64,000 nucleotides of DNA. Source: Novacetimonas cocois. Lineage in GTDB: Bacteria; Pseudomonadota; Alphaproteobacteria; Acetobacterales; Acetobacteraceae. The stretch lies in contig NZ_QEXL01000003.1 in the NCBI RefSeq assembly GCF_003311635.1, positions 143,543 to 207,542 on the forward strand. The letters run 5' to 3'. Under the pieces are notes generated by a model. The model did not search any database and was not told where the DNA came from. It was given only the letters and a program-made list of their open reading frames with translations. Each line of letters opens with the position of its first letter. The first letter of the stretch is position 1. Below are positions 1 to 9,800 of the stretch, in pieces. Both the position numbers and the translations under genes were made by a program.

Positions 1-57
1 GCGGACGAAAAATTTCAGAAACTGCAGGTCCTGACGAACGTGGCGCCCGGTGTTTGA
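1..57 (+). CDS. 3' end of an unidentified gene (partial)
   Basis: From base 1 a frame runs for 18 codons, ADEKFQKLQVLTNVAPGV, to a TGA at 55-57. The peptide has ordinary protein composition and GC-rich third positions, so it may be the C-terminus of a gene beginning left of the window. It is too short to assign a family. Bases 58-235 after it show no further coding. Confidence 0.35.
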   Translation, partial: ADEKFQKLQVLTNVAPGV

Positions 58-235
58 TCCCCTGAAGAACTGCCGCAGCGCACGATGCGCAAGACGGATT
101 GGCGTTCTCCCCGTCCGGTATTTCCCTTTTCCCGCTCATCAGCTTCATTTCATCTGAAAAATCCGTAAATGTCAGGCATCATGCACAGGCATTGCCGGAT
201 TTTCACTACACAGCATGAGAACAGGGAGTAGCTTG

Positions 236-1171
236 ATGGGATCCAGAATCCTTATTGTCGGCGCGGGGGCTGTTGGCGGGTATTTTGGCGCCCGGCTGGT
301 TGCGGCGGGGCATGACGTCACCTTTCTGGTGCGCCCGGGACGCAGGCAGCAGATCCATGCCGAAGGGCTTTGCCTGATCAGTACCATGGGAGACGAAACC
401 GTCAGGCCACAAATGGTGATGGCGAGCGAAATTGACGGTCCGTACGATATCGTCCTTCTCAGCGTAAAGGCCTATTCCCTTGATGCCGCGATGACTGATT
501 TCGCCCCGGCTGTCGGTCCCGACACCCGCATCATCCCCCTGCTGAACGGCATGCGGCATCTTGATGTGCTTTCAGAACGGTTCGGCCCTGCCGCTGTCAT
601 GGGGGGCACATGTTTCATCGTCAGCAAGCTGGACCAGCAGGGACGGATTATCCAGACGGGACCACGACCACGGCTTTCCTTCGGGGAACTGGCCGGTGCG
701 GACACGCCGCAGGATCATGCGATCGTGCAAACCCTTTCCGCCCCCGGGTTCGACACGGTGCTTTCATCCGATATCCTGCAGGATATGTGGAACAAATGGG
801 TTCTGCTGGCGTCACTCGGCGCCATATGCTGCCTGATGCGCGGAACGGTGGGGGAGATCGCAAGCCAGCCTTCCGGCCCTGATTTCGCGCGCATGGTCAT
901 CGGTGAATGCACATCGATCGCGACGGCGGCCGGATATCCACTACCCGAAGACAACGTCCAGGGTATCGTGCGAATGCTGACGAAGCCGGACTCCACCCTT
1001 ACCTCTTCCATGTATCGTGACCTGATGCAGGGCGCCCCTGTGGAGGCAGGGCAGATCATTGGCGATCTGGTAAAACGGGCCCGCGCCGCGCAGGTCGCGA
1101 CCCCCGTTCTGGATCTGGTTGACCTCAACCTGTGTGTCTATGAACGGCAAAGGCAGGACCGGACCGCATAG
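236..1171 (+). CDS. 2-dehydropantoate 2-reductase family protein (ketopantoate reductase)
   Basis: Cytosolic NADPH-dependent reductase of the ApbA/PanE family, which reduces ketopantoate to pantoate in pantothenate and CoA synthesis. The protein is 311 aa, normal for the family. The N-terminus has the Rossmann glycine motif GAGAVGGYFG near residues 9-18. The segment MWNKWVLLASLGAICCL carries the family's catalytic lysine at about residue 187, and the C-terminal helical domain has APVEAGQIIGDL. I chose ATG 236 over the upstream ATG 215 because a good ribosome site (CAGGGAG, 222-228) sits 7 nt before it and the Rossmann fold starts at once. The gene stands alone and converges on the reductase remnant at 1195. 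Several paralogous reductases of this fold act on other keto acids, so the substrate is inferred from family only. Confidence 0.85.
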   Translation: MGSRILIVGAGAVGGYFGARLVAAGHDVTFLVRPGRRQQIHAEGLCLISTMGDETVRPQMVMASEIDGPYDIVLLSVKAYSLDAAMTDFAPAVGPDTRIIPLLNGMRHLDVLSERFGPAAVMGGTCFIVSKLDQQGRIIQTGPRPRLSFGELAGADTPQDHAIVQTLSAPGFDTVLSSDILQDMWNKWVLLASLGAICCLMRGTVGEIASQPSGPDFARMVIGECTSIATAAGYPLPEDNVQGIVRMLTKPDSTLTSSMYRDLMQGAPVEAGQIIGDLVKRARAAQVATPVLDLVDLNLCVYERQRQDRTA

Positions 1172-1194
1172 ACCCCTGCCCGTTCTCATATATA

Positions 1195-1686
1195 TCACAG
1201 ATCCAGCGTCAGGGACGGCGTGCGTGCGCGTGAACAGCACAGGGCGATCGCGCGTTGCTGCTCGTCATCGCCCAGAACCGTGTCGCGATGATCGGCTTCC
1301 CCCGCCAGCAGGGGCACGACGCACGCGCCACACATGCCTTCCTCGCACGCCACCGCCACATCAATCCCCGCATCCAGCAGGGCGTTTGCGATGCTCTGTC
1401 CCGCAGACACGTGAACGGTCCGGCCGGAACGGGCCAGCACGACATCGAATGCCTGATCCGACATGGTATTCTCCACTCTTGCCATCCGCGCGGCACGGAA
1501 AGGTTCCTTATGGCCCGGATCCGCGCGCCAGTTGATGGCAGGTACGCAGAAACAGGCGGCCTTCATGAACCCATCCAGACCACGCGGCGTGATGATTACA
1601 TCACCATCGGGGGCATGCAATGGCCCGGGCGAGGCAATCACGCAGGGCGTGGACGAAATGTAGCTGTCTCCTGTCCTGTCGGGCAT
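1195..1686 (-). pseudogene. Remnant of a VanB/phthalate-dioxygenase-reductase type oxidoreductase (ferredoxin domain)
   Basis: The last 89 residues (from ATG 1464) form a plant-type 2Fe-2S ferredoxin domain with the cluster motif CEEGMCGAC, then PDHRD-like EADHRDTVL, and the fourth cysteine in CCSRA near the end, closing LTLDL. This is exactly how VanB-type reductases end. In a complete enzyme about 230 residues of FMN- and NAD-binding domain precede it. Here the upstream in-frame residues (GLDGFMKAACFCVPAINW, then HKEPFRAARMA) resemble the last strand and linker of the NAD domain but lack the CGP motif, and nothing further upstream is recognisable. GGAG just before ATG 1464 could allow a stand-alone ferredoxin, but I favour a 5'-truncated, decaying gene. 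No dioxygenase partner is nearby. Confidence 0.6.
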
Positions 1687-1937
1687 CGTGAAATATGCGG
1701 CAGGGCAAGGCGGGAAATGGGAAAATATTTCGCAAGCAGGAAAGATACGATGACAGGTATGGTAAAAGTAATCCCGAGATGGGATCAGTAATCAGGAGAT
1801 ATCCGCATCCCCTGTTTCATACTTCAGGACATCTGGCCTCCCCGCGATTCCGGTCGCAGGGAGGCCATCTGATACAGCCTGATGTTATGCAACGGACATC
1901 AATGGATCGTCCCCTGCGCACCCACGCACAACAGCGA
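1465..1937. other. Gap: weak upstream extension of the VanB remnant, otherwise nothing recognisable
   Basis: On the minus strand the frame of the ferredoxin domain stays open to about 1791. The part from 1465 to about 1600 keeps GC-rich third codon positions and looks like degraded NAD-domain sequence; beyond that the translation no longer resembles protein. Bases 1792-1937 hold no gene, and the aldehyde dehydrogenase ends at 1938. Confidence 0.5.
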
Positions 1938-3308
1938 TCAGGCTGGCGTATGGATCAGTTTCTTGTTGAGGAATTCCTCGATGCCGAGTGAGGAAAGCTC
2001 CCGGCCATATCCCGAATTCTTGACGCCACCGAAAGGCAGCCCGGGCGCCGTCCATGTGGAGCGGTTGATGAAGACCATGCCCGTCTCGATCTGGCTGGCG
2101 ACACGTTTGCCGCGTTCGATATCCGTCGTGATGACGGAACCGCCCAGTCCATAAGGCGAGTCATTGGCAAGGTCGATCGCCGCCTGCTCATCCGGGACGC
2201 GGAAGATCAGGGCGACCGGTGCGAAAAACTCCTGATAGAAAGCGGGATTGTCCTTGGTAATGTTCTCAAGGATGGTCGCCTGCAGGAAATAGCCCGGCCG
2301 TTCGACGCGTTTGCCGCCGGTTACGACGCGCGCGCCATGTGCCACTGCCGTCTCGATCTGGCCAAGCACGAGTTTCAGCGCGCTTTCGCTGCAAAGCGGG
2401 CCAAGGGTCGTTTTTTCATCCATCGGGTCGCCGACGACCAGCTTTTCAAGTTCCGCCTTGAAGCGGACTACGAACGTATCAGCGATCTTTTCATGCACGA
2501 TGAACCGTTTGGCCGCCACGCAGCACTGTCCGGTATTGTTCATCCGGCCCCAGACCGCCCATTTTACCGCGACATCCATATCGGCGTCGTCCAGCACGAT
2601 GAAGGCGTCGCTGCCACCAAGTTCCATGGTGTTTTTCTTGAGCGCGCTGCCCGCTTCCGCCGCGACCGCCTTGCCCGCGCGTTCACTTCCGGTCAGGGCC
2701 ACGCCGCGCACGCGCGGGTCGGCCACGACGGTTGCGGACTGCTCGTTGGTGATGAACACATTCGAATATGTTCCTTCGGGCGCGCCGGCATCGGCGAACA
2801 GCTCCTCAAACATGACGGCGCATTGCGGCACGCCGGGCGCGTGCTTGACGATCAGGACATTGCCCGCCATCAGGTTCGGACCGGCCACGCGCGCCAGCTG
2901 GTAATAAGGAAAATTCCACGGTTCGATACAGAACACGATGCCAATGGGCTGGCTGATGATTGTCGCCTTCCCATCATTGACCTTCAGATCGACAGGGGCG
3001 AGGAATTTTTCCGCATTATCCGCGTAATAATCAAGGATATCGGCACTCAGGTCCACTTCCGCCTGTGCCTCGCGGAACAGCTTGCCCATTTCGACGGTAA
3101 TCGGCGTGGCGAAGGCATCGCGGTTATGCCGCATGATTTCAGCGGCCTTGTGCAGGACTTCCCTGCGCTGAGCAAAGCTCTTTTTGCGCCAGTTGTTCCT
3201 GTAGGTGGCGTCGGCCGTTGCGACGATGCCCGCCAGCTGCTCATCCGAATGAAGGTCGAATGTCTTGAGCGTTTCTTCCGTGTACGGATTTATGGTCTGG
3301 TATTTCAT
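1938..3308 (-). CDS. NAD(P)-dependent succinate-semialdehyde dehydrogenase family protein
   Basis: Aldehyde dehydrogenase superfamily enzyme of 456 aa that oxidises an aldehyde, probably succinate semialdehyde, to the acid. Visible motifs are EPWNFPYYQLARVAGPNL (cofactor-binding region), GVALTGSERAG, MELGGSDAF with the general-base glutamate, and NNTGQCCVAAKRF with the catalytic cysteine at about residue 263. The C-terminus has LPFGGVKNSGYGRE. The start MKYQTINPYTEE at 3308 is preferred because GGGAGGG lies about 12 nt upstream and it matches the start of the paralogue at 53873. The upstream gap contains a 9-bp inverted repeat (3435-3460) that could be its operator. The short-type sequence resembles the Sad/YneI group more than GabD. 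The exact aldehyde is inferred. Confidence 0.88.
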   Translation of the reverse strand: MKYQTINPYTEETLKTFDLHSDEQLAGIVATADATYRNNWRKKSFAQRREVLHKAAEIMRHNRDAFATPITVEMGKLFREAQAEVDLSADILDYYADNAEKFLAPVDLKVNDGKATIISQPIGIVFCIEPWNFPYYQLARVAGPNLMAGNVLIVKHAPGVPQCAVMFEELFADAGAPEGTYSNVFITNEQSATVVADPRVRGVALTGSERAGKAVAAEAGSALKKNTMELGGSDAFIVLDDADMDVAVKWAVWGRMNNTGQCCVAAKRFIVHEKIADTFVVRFKAELEKLVVGDPMDEKTTLGPLCSESALKLVLGQIETAVAHGARVVTGGKRVERPGYFLQATILENITKDNPAFYQEFFAPVALIFRVPDEQAAIDLANDSPYGLGGSVITTDIERGKRVASQIETGMVFINRSTWTAPGLPFGGVKNSGYGRELSSLGIEEFLNKKLIHTPA

Positions 3309-3811
3309 GGTAAAACGGTTCCCTCCCGATATTTTTTCTACGGCCAACCTGAAATTGCTTCGGCCGTGACCACGGCATGCCCGTCATGATGTGAAATTGC
3401 GCGACAGATGGCGGGCTGGTCAGCCATGTCTATATACGACCATATATAGTCATGGTCGTACAACAATGTCTTTTACGCTCAATATCACGTGAAATTCGTT
3501 ATTATGACTGGGAGTTATGCATTCAGGTCAGAACTGCGCGGCATTGCCTTTCCCTGCTGGAGGGTGGGGCAAGGGGCCGAAAGGTCATGATCCCGATTTT
3601 GCCATGCGGGATCAGATTTCAGGAAATATTCTGCATATATCAGTAATATAGCATCCATTCATGGAAATGGCTGGCATAAAATACCGTCGCCCTGTCATAC
3701 ATGGTATCGGCGCGGACATGCCAGATATGCCCTGTTGCCCGCAGTTCCTTTTGAAAGAAACAGCAGGGCAACAGGAAGAAGCCGAAGATGACCCGGCCAG
3801 GGGACGCGCGG
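3309..3811. other. Gap between the two minus-strand dehydrogenases: leader and operator-like palindromes
   Basis: About 500 bases with no credible gene. The part next to the dehydrogenase start is probably its leader and promoter. An AT-rich segment at 3429-3460 contains two overlapping inverted repeats. The remainder (3461-3811) shows only short frames without ribosome sites. Confidence 0.5.
3435..3460. promoter_or_regulatory. Operator-like inverted repeat upstream of the aldehyde dehydrogenase
   Basis: TACGACCAT at 3435-3443 and its perfect complement ATGGTCGTA at 3452-3460 are separated by 8 nt. A second inverted repeat (CTATATA 3430-3436, TATATAG 3443-3449) overlaps it. The site is about 125 bp upstream of the ATG at 3308 in AT-rich sequence, which fits a dimeric repressor site. 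No regulator gene is adjacent, so the protein that binds is unknown. Confidence 0.5.
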
Positions 3812-4819
3812 TCAGAATTCCAGGCAGATTTTTCCGAAATGCCGGTTGCTTTCCTGATACCTGAAGGCTGCGACAATATCTTCCAGCGCAAATGAACGGT
3901 CGATGACCGGTCGGATGGCGCAGTTTTCAAAGGCCCGCACCATGGCCTGCTGGTCAACCCGGCAGCCCACCAGCACCCCTTGCAGCCGGAACTGCTTCAG
4001 CAGCATCGGCACGACTTCCAGCCGGCCCGAAACCCCGCTGAGGATACCGATCGTGGAAATATGACCCGCCACACGGATCGCGGCCATCGACTGTTCAAGG
4101 GTCGAGGGGCCACCGACCTCGATGATATGATCGACCCCCTTGCCGCCTGTCAGATCCCACGCGGTTTTGCCCCACGTCGTATCTTCGCGATAATTGATCA
4201 GGTGATCCGCGCCAAGTTCACGCAGACGCTCCAGCTTCTCACCGCTGGAGGATGTCGCGATCACGGTAGCGCCCGCCATCTTCGCGAACTGGAGCGCAAA
4301 GATCGAGACGCCGCCCGTCCCCTGCACCAGAACCGTATCGCCCGGCTTTATATGGTCGTCGACAAACAGCGCGCGCCATGCCGTCAGGCCCGCTGTCGTC
4401 AGGGTGGCGGCTTCGGCATGGCTCCAGCCCGCCGGCGCGCGGGTAAATGACGTCGCGGCGGCGGTGACCTCTTCACGGGCATAGCCATCGACGCCATCCC
4501 CCGGAACCGTGGCAAATCCGATGACTTCTGGCGCACCGGAAAGCCATGTCGGGAAAAATGTGCTGACCACCCGGTCCCCTGGCGCGAATTCCGTCACGCC
4601 CGGGCCGACTTCCACCACGTCGCCCGCGCCATCAGCCATGGGAATTCGTGGCGTCGTGGGTCCCCACATGCCGCTGACGACGGCGTAATCGTGATAATTG
4701 AGGGACGAGGCATGCAACCTCACCCGGATTTCGCCCGGGCCGGGCGCGCGCGATGCCACCTCGGCGATGCCGACGTTCGCAAATCCCCCGGGCGGCTGCA
4801 CCATGATCGCCTTTGGCAT
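3812..4819 (-). CDS. Zinc-independent MDR-family NAD(P)H quinone oxidoreductase / alcohol dehydrogenase-like protein
   Basis: Medium-chain dehydrogenase/reductase of 335 aa. The GroES-like N-terminal half includes SSLNYHDYAVVSG and the core GAGDVVEVGPGVTEFAPGDRV. The Rossmann half has VLVQGTGGVSIFALQFAKMAGATVI, then RELGADHLINY and GVDHIIEVGG. The cysteine cluster that binds structural zinc in classical alcohol dehydrogenases is missing, so this belongs with the zinc-independent quinone-reductase-like group that reduces quinones or enones with NADPH. The start at 4819 follows an excellent ribosome site, AGGAGAGGTGATC. An in-frame extension upstream to 5173 is spurious because it runs into the divergent lhr gene. 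The substrate cannot be told from sequence. Confidence 0.85.
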   Translation of the reverse strand: MPKAIMVQPPGGFANVGIAEVASRAPGPGEIRVRLHASSLNYHDYAVVSGMWGPTTPRIPMADGAGDVVEVGPGVTEFAPGDRVVSTFFPTWLSGAPEVIGFATVPGDGVDGYAREEVTAAATSFTRAPAGWSHAEAATLTTAGLTAWRALFVDDHIKPGDTVLVQGTGGVSIFALQFAKMAGATVIATSSSGEKLERLRELGADHLINYREDTTWGKTAWDLTGGKGVDHIIEVGGPSTLEQSMAAIRVAGHISTIGILSGVSGRLEVVPMLLKQFRLQGVLVGCRVDQQAMVRAFENCAIRPVIDRSFALEDIVAAFRYQESNRHFGKICLEF

Positions 4820-4964
4820 GATCACCTCTCCTTGTTTCGTGAACGACCGGGATATCAGAGGACAGAAGCGATTTCCAATCCGTGCCCCCGTCTTGTGGCC
4901 CACACATGCGTCGTCCCCGGATTGGTGCTGATGCCGGACGCCGCGCATGTTATGACGAATTGCC

Positions 4965-7900
4965 ATGTTCCGACATGGATCACACCGACCGGAGGCCACA
5001 CCCATTTCCCGCAAGCGCACCCGACAGCCTGACACCTCCCACGAAAGCCTTGCGTCATTCACGCCTGCGACGCGCGCATGGTTCCGTGACACCTTTGGCG
5101 CCCCCACCCCGGTGCAGAGCGCCGCATGGACGGAAATCCGCAAGGGGAAATGTGTCCTTGTCATCGCGCCCACGGGTTCGGGAAAGACCCTTGCCGCGTT
5201 TCTTCAGGCCATCGACGGCCTTTTCCGCGCGGGCGAAACCGCGCCGCCCGTTTCCACCAGACGCCCCCGGACGACGACAGGGATCATCTATATCTCCCCC
5301 ATCAAGGCGCTTGGCGCGGATGTGCAGCGTAACCTGCGCATTCCCCTTGATGGCGTCAGTGCGGCGCGTGAAGAACAGGGCGCGCCGCCTGTCACGATAA
5401 CGGTCGGGATGCGCACCGGCGATACCACGCCGTCGGAACGCGCGGCCCTTGTCCGGCGACCGCCCGATATCCTCATCACCACGCCGGAATCCCTTTACCT
5501 GATGCTGACATCCAATGCCCGTGAAACGCTGCGGGATGTCAGGACCGTCATCATCGACGAAATCCACGCCGTCGCCGGGACCAAGCGTGGCTCCCACCTT
5601 GCGCTGAGCCTTGAGCGGCTGGACCGCCTTCTGCAGCGCCCGGCGCAGCGCATCGGCCTGTCCGCCACCGTCCGCCCTGTCGAACGGGTTGCAGGCTTCC
5701 TTGGCGGGGCGCAGCCGACAACGGTGGTCAATCCGGCATCGTCGCGCCGCCTGGAACTGCGCATTGTCGTTCCGGTGGAGGATATGGCCGACATCCCCGC
5801 CACCGGCGGCCCCATCGGCGGCACGTCCCACCCAGCCCAGACGGGATCGATCTGGCCCCACGTGACCGCCCATATCCTCGATCAGATCGAGACCCGGCGT
5901 TCGACAATCGTTTTCGTCAATTCACGTGGCCTGGCGGAAAAGCTGACGGCGCGGCTGAACGAACTGTATGCCGAACGGCATGAGGCCCAGTCACCCACGT
6001 CCCCTGCGACGCCTGTCCATTACGAGTCATGGTCCGGGGGAACGCAGGGACGCGCGACCGGGATCACGCCGCTGATCGCGCGTTCCCACCATGGATCGGT
6101 ATCCAAGGAACAGCGCGGGGAGATAGAGGCCGCCCTGAAATCCGGCGAACTGCGCTGCGTGGTCGCGACCTCCAGCCTTGAACTCGGCATCGACATGGGA
6201 CTGGTCGATCTGGTGATCCAGGTCGGCGCGCCACCCACTGTGGCCAGCGGGCTTCAGCGTATCGGCCGGGCGGGCCATCAGGTGGGCGGACTTTCGACCG
6301 GGCTTGTCTATCCGCGTTCCCGGCGGGACCTGATCGATGCGACCGTAACGGCCCGCTGCATGCTCGAAGGCAGGCTGGAGGCACTCTCCCCGCCGCGCAA
6401 CCCGCTCGACATCCTTGCGCAGCAGACGGTGGCCGCCGTCGCGATGGATATGCTGGGGGTGGAGGACTGGTTTGCGACCGTCAGGCGGGCCTGGCCGTTT
6501 CATGAACTGTCGCGCAAGGCCTTCGACGCCACGCTTGAAATGCTGGCGGGGCAGTATCCGTCCGACGAATTCGCCGAATTCCGCCCCCGGCTGGTGTGGG
6601 ACAGGAAAGAAGATACCCTGAGCGCGCGTCCGGGCGCGCGGCAGCTTGCCGTCATCAGCGGGGGCACGATCCCCGATCGCGGCATGTTCAGCGTGATGCT
6701 TCCCGAAGGGGAGGAAAAAGCCGGCGCGCGCCGGGTCGGCGAACTGGACGAGGAGATGGTCTATGAATCCCGCGTGAATGATGTCATCACGCTGGGTGCC
6801 TCCTCATGGCGGATACAGCAGATCACCAATGATCAGGTGATCGTCGTGCCTGCCCCCGGACGCTCCGCGCGTCTGCCGTTCTGGCGTGGCGACGGCCCCG
6901 GCCGTCCCGCCGAACTGGGGCAGGCGATCGGGCAGTTCCTGCGCGAACTCGACACGTCCGTCGCGCGCACGGGGATCGAGGACGCCGCCAGCCGGCTGGT
7001 GGACACGCAGCTCAGGACGCTTGGCCTGGATGCCAATGCCGCGACCAACATCGTGCGCTATGTGATGGAACAGCACGAGGCGACGGGCGTCGTGCCCACG
7101 GATGAAACCCTTGTCATCGAACGCTGCCGCGATGAAACCGGCGACTGGCGCGTCATCCTGCATTCCCCCTATGGCCGGCGCGTCCATGCCGCGTGGGCGC
7201 TGGCCGTGGCGGAGCGGGCGCGCGGGACCTTCGGGATTGACCCGTCGGTGGTCGCCAGCGACGACGGCATCGTGGCGCGCGTGCCCGACGCGGGCGGACG
7301 CGTCCCGGGGGCTGGGCTTTTCACGTTCGATCCCGATCTTTTGCGGGGATTCCTGACAAATGCCGTGGGGGGATCCGCGCTCTTCGCCTCGCGCTTTCGC
7401 GAATGCGCCGCGCGCGCGCTGCTCCTGCCGCGCCGCAATCCGGGCAAGCGCTCACCCCTTTGGCAGCAGAGGCTGCGTTCGGCGCAGCTGCTGCAGGTGG
7501 CGCATGAACATCGCGACTTTCCCATCCTTGTCGAAACCGCGCGGGAATGTCTGCAGGATGTCTATGACCTGACGGCCCTGCATGACCTGATGGGTGGCCT
7601 GCAGGCGGGAAAGATCGCCCTGGTCGAAGTGACGACCGAAACCCCCTCCCCGTTCGCCGCCACGATGCTGTTCGGCTATGTCGCGCAGTTCATGTATTCG
7701 GACGATGCACCGCTGGCCGAACGTCGTGCCTCCGTCCTGTCGCTGGATACCGGCCTGCTTGACGACCTGCTGGGGCAGGTTGATTTCAGCGAAATCCTTG
7801 ACCCCGAGGTCGTGGCGCTGGTCGGGCAGGAACTGGGCCGGACCCTTCCCGATCGGCGCATCAGCGGCGCGGAAGGGATCGTGGACCTTCTGCGTGAACT

Positions 7901-9800
7901 CGGGCCGCTGACGCTGCCGCGCATCACCCGCAGCGTCGCGGAGGCGGAGGCCGGAAATGTGGGCGCGTATCTTCATGAACTGCAGCGTGCATCGCGTCTG
8001 ATCGCGGTCGATATCGCGGGCGAGGAACACTGGGCAATCATCGAGGACGCGGGCAGGCTGCGCGATGCGCTTGGCGTACGACTTCCTGATGGCATTCCCG
8101 ATGCGTTCCTGCGTCCGGCCGATGATCCTCTGCGCGACCTCCTTGCCCGTTACGCGCGCACCCATACCCCTTTTACCACCGGCGAAATCGCCAGCCATTT
8201 CGGGCTTGGGACGGTGGTGGCGGACAGGGGCCTGAACGAGCTGAGCGACCGGGGCACGGTCCTGAAAGGCAATTTCGGGGTCGAAAGAAAGCTGGAGGAG
8301 GAGGCACCCGCCACCGTGGGCGACCTGCCCGTCGCGAAACATGAATGGGTATCGGCGAAAGTCTTCCGCCGTCTCCGCCTGCGTTCGCTTCGCGCCGCGC
8401 GGGATGCCACGCGGCCCGTGCCGCCACAGGCCTATGTCCGCCTGCTTGCCGAACGGCATTACCTGTGTCCCGCCGTCGGAACCGCCGGTTTCGCTGCGGC
8501 TGCGTCAATTCCCGGACACGGATGTCTGGAGGGGATTGATGGCGTCATCCGCGTCATTGAACAGCTGGTCTCCCTGCCCCTGCCAGCCTCCCTGTGGGAA
8601 ACGCATATCCTGCCTTCGCGCGTGCGCGACTATGCCCCGCACATGCTCGACAGCCTGCTTGCCAGCGGTGACGTCATCTGGCTTGGGCACGGGACCATCG
8701 GGGATGATGACGGCCATGTTTCCCTGCACCTGCGCGACATCGCGGAACAGACGCTTCCCGCCGCCCCGTCAGTCCCGCCGGAGGAACTGTCCACGCTCCA
8801 GAACCGGATTTTGCACATCATGGCGGATGGGGGCGCCTTTTTCGTGCGTCAGCTGCGTGACCTGCTGCATCCCGACGCCATGCCGCCAGCCGGAATGGAG
8901 CGCGCCACGACCAGTGATATCCGCTCCGCCCTGTGGGGGCTTGTCTGGCATGGCTATGTCTCGGCGGACAGCTTCGCGCCGCTACGGTTGCTTGTCACTC
9001 CGCGCGGACCATCGCTGGCAGAGCGCAGGCCAGCACGTCCCATGCGACGGCATGGCGGGATATGGGCCCCGTCCTCGCGCCTTCGTCCGCCTGGCGCCGC
9101 GTTGCAGGGCGCGTCACGACACGAAGACGCCACGATGCCCGGCCGCTGGTCCGTGATTCCGTACAGGCCATGCAGCGATACGGAGCGTGGACTGGCAGTC
9201 GTGGAAAAAATCATGGACAGATACGCCATCGTGACCCGCGGAGCGACAATGGCAGAGGACGTGAATGGCGGCTTTCCGGCGCTGCATCCCTTCCTGCGCC
9301 GCATGGAGGATGCGGGACATGTCCTGCGCGGAAGATTCGTGGAGGAACTGGGCGCGGCCCAGTTCGCCGATCGCGAGACGATCGACCGCCTGCGCGATCT
9401 GGCCACGGCCCCGACCGCAGAACCCGTCGCACTTGCCCTCGCCGCACTGGATCCCGCCAATCCGTATGGCACGATCCTGGCATGGCCCGTGCACGGTACC
9501 GGCATAAGACCGGTGCGGCGCAAGGGCGCGATCGTCGTCCTGTGCGACGGGTGTCTGACACTCTATCTGTCGCATGGCGGACGAAGCCTGCTGACATATT
9601 TCCACCCGGATGTCCCCCGTAGCCCGGCCATGGCTTCCGCATCCTTCACGGCACTGGCCTTGATGCTGAAACGTGAAAAAAGGGCCATGTTCACCGTGGA
9701 GACAATTAACGGGGAACCGGCAGGCCGGTCATCGCTGGTCCCTGACCTTCGTCAGGTCGGGTTCTTTGCCCTGCCAAAAGGATTGGGATGGCGTGGCTGA
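4965..9800 (+). CDS. lhr: Lhr-family large superfamily 2 ATP-dependent helicase
   Basis: Very large helicase of 1611 aa; bacterial full-length Lhr proteins are around 1500 aa. It unwinds RNA-DNA or DNA duplexes 3'-5' and is linked to DNA repair. Motif I APTGSGKT lies near residue 68, TTPESLYLML follows, motif II is IIDEIHAV near residue 198, motif III LSATV, motif V ATSSLELGIDMG and motif VI QRIGRAGH near residue 431. The remaining roughly 1100 residues correspond to the winged-helix, bridging and long C-terminal region of full-length Lhr, so this is the long form rather than Lhr-Core. The ATG at 4965 is the first in frame; the first 30 residues are basic and poorly defined, so the true start could be later. 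The metallophosphoesterase and ligase genes often found beside Lhr-Core are absent here. Confidence 0.93.
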   Translation: MFRHGSHRPEATPISRKRTRQPDTSHESLASFTPATRAWFRDTFGAPTPVQSAAWTEIRKGKCVLVIAPTGSGKTLAAFLQAIDGLFRAGETAPPVSTRRPRTTTGIIYISPIKALGADVQRNLRIPLDGVSAAREEQGAPPVTITVGMRTGDTTPSERAALVRRPPDILITTPESLYLMLTSNARETLRDVRTVIIDEIHAVAGTKRGSHLALSLERLDRLLQRPAQRIGLSATVRPVERVAGFLGGAQPTTVVNPASSRRLELRIVVPVEDMADIPATGGPIGGTSHPAQTGSIWPHVTAHILDQIETRRSTIVFVNSRGLAEKLTARLNELYAERHEAQSPTSPATPVHYESWSGGTQGRATGITPLIARSHHGSVSKEQRGEIEAALKSGELRCVVATSSLELGIDMGLVDLVIQVGAPPTVASGLQRIGRAGHQVGGLSTGLVYPRSRRDLIDATVTARCMLEGRLEALSPPRNPLDILAQQTVAAVAMDMLGVEDWFATVRRAWPFHELSRKAFDATLEMLAGQYPSDEFAEFRPRLVWDRKEDTLSARPGARQLAVISGGTIPDRGMFSVMLPEGEEKAGARRVGELDEEMVYESRVNDVITLGASSWRIQQITNDQVIVVPAPGRSARLPFWRGDGPGRPAELGQAIGQFLRELDTSVARTGIEDAASRLVDTQLRTLGLDANAATNIVRYVMEQHEATGVVPTDETLVIERCRDETGDWRVILHSPYGRRVHAAWALAVAERARGTFGIDPSVVASDDGIVARVPDAGGRVPGAGLFTFDPDLLRGFLTNAVGGSALFASRFRECAARALLLPRRNPGKRSPLWQQRLRSAQLLQVAHEHRDFPILVETARECLQDVYDLTALHDLMGGLQAGKIALVEVTTETPSPFAATMLFGYVAQFMYSDDAPLAERRASVLSLDTGLLDDLLGQVDFSEILDPEVVALVGQELGRTLPDRRISGAEGIVDLLRELGPLTLPRITRSVAEAEAGNVGAYLHELQRASRLIAVDIAGEEHWAIIEDAGRLRDALGVRLPDGIPDAFLRPADDPLRDLLARYARTHTPFTTGEIASHFGLGTVVADRGLNELSDRGTVLKGNFGVERKLEEEAPATVGDLPVAKHEWVSAKVFRRLRLRSLRAARDATRPVPPQAYVRLLAERHYLCPAVGTAGFAAAASIPGHGCLEGIDGVIRVIEQLVSLPLPASLWETHILPSRVRDYAPHMLDSLLASGDVIWLGHGTIGDDDGHVSLHLRDIAEQTLPAAPSVPPEELSTLQNRILHIMADGGAFFVRQLRDLLHPDAMPPAGMERATTSDIRSALWGLVWHGYVSADSFAPLRLLVTPRGPSLAERRPARPMRRHGGIWAPSSRLRPPGAALQGASRHEDATMPGRWSVIPYRPCSDTERGLAVVEKIMDRYAIVTRGATMAEDVNGGFPALHPFLRRMEDAGHVLRGRFVEELGAAQFADRETIDRLRDLATAPTAEPVALALAALDPANPYGTILAWPVHGTGIRPVRRKGAIVVLCDGCLTLYLSHGGRSLLTYFHPDVPRSPAMASASFTALALMLKREKRAMFTVETINGEPAGRSSLVPDLRQVGFFALPKGLGWRG

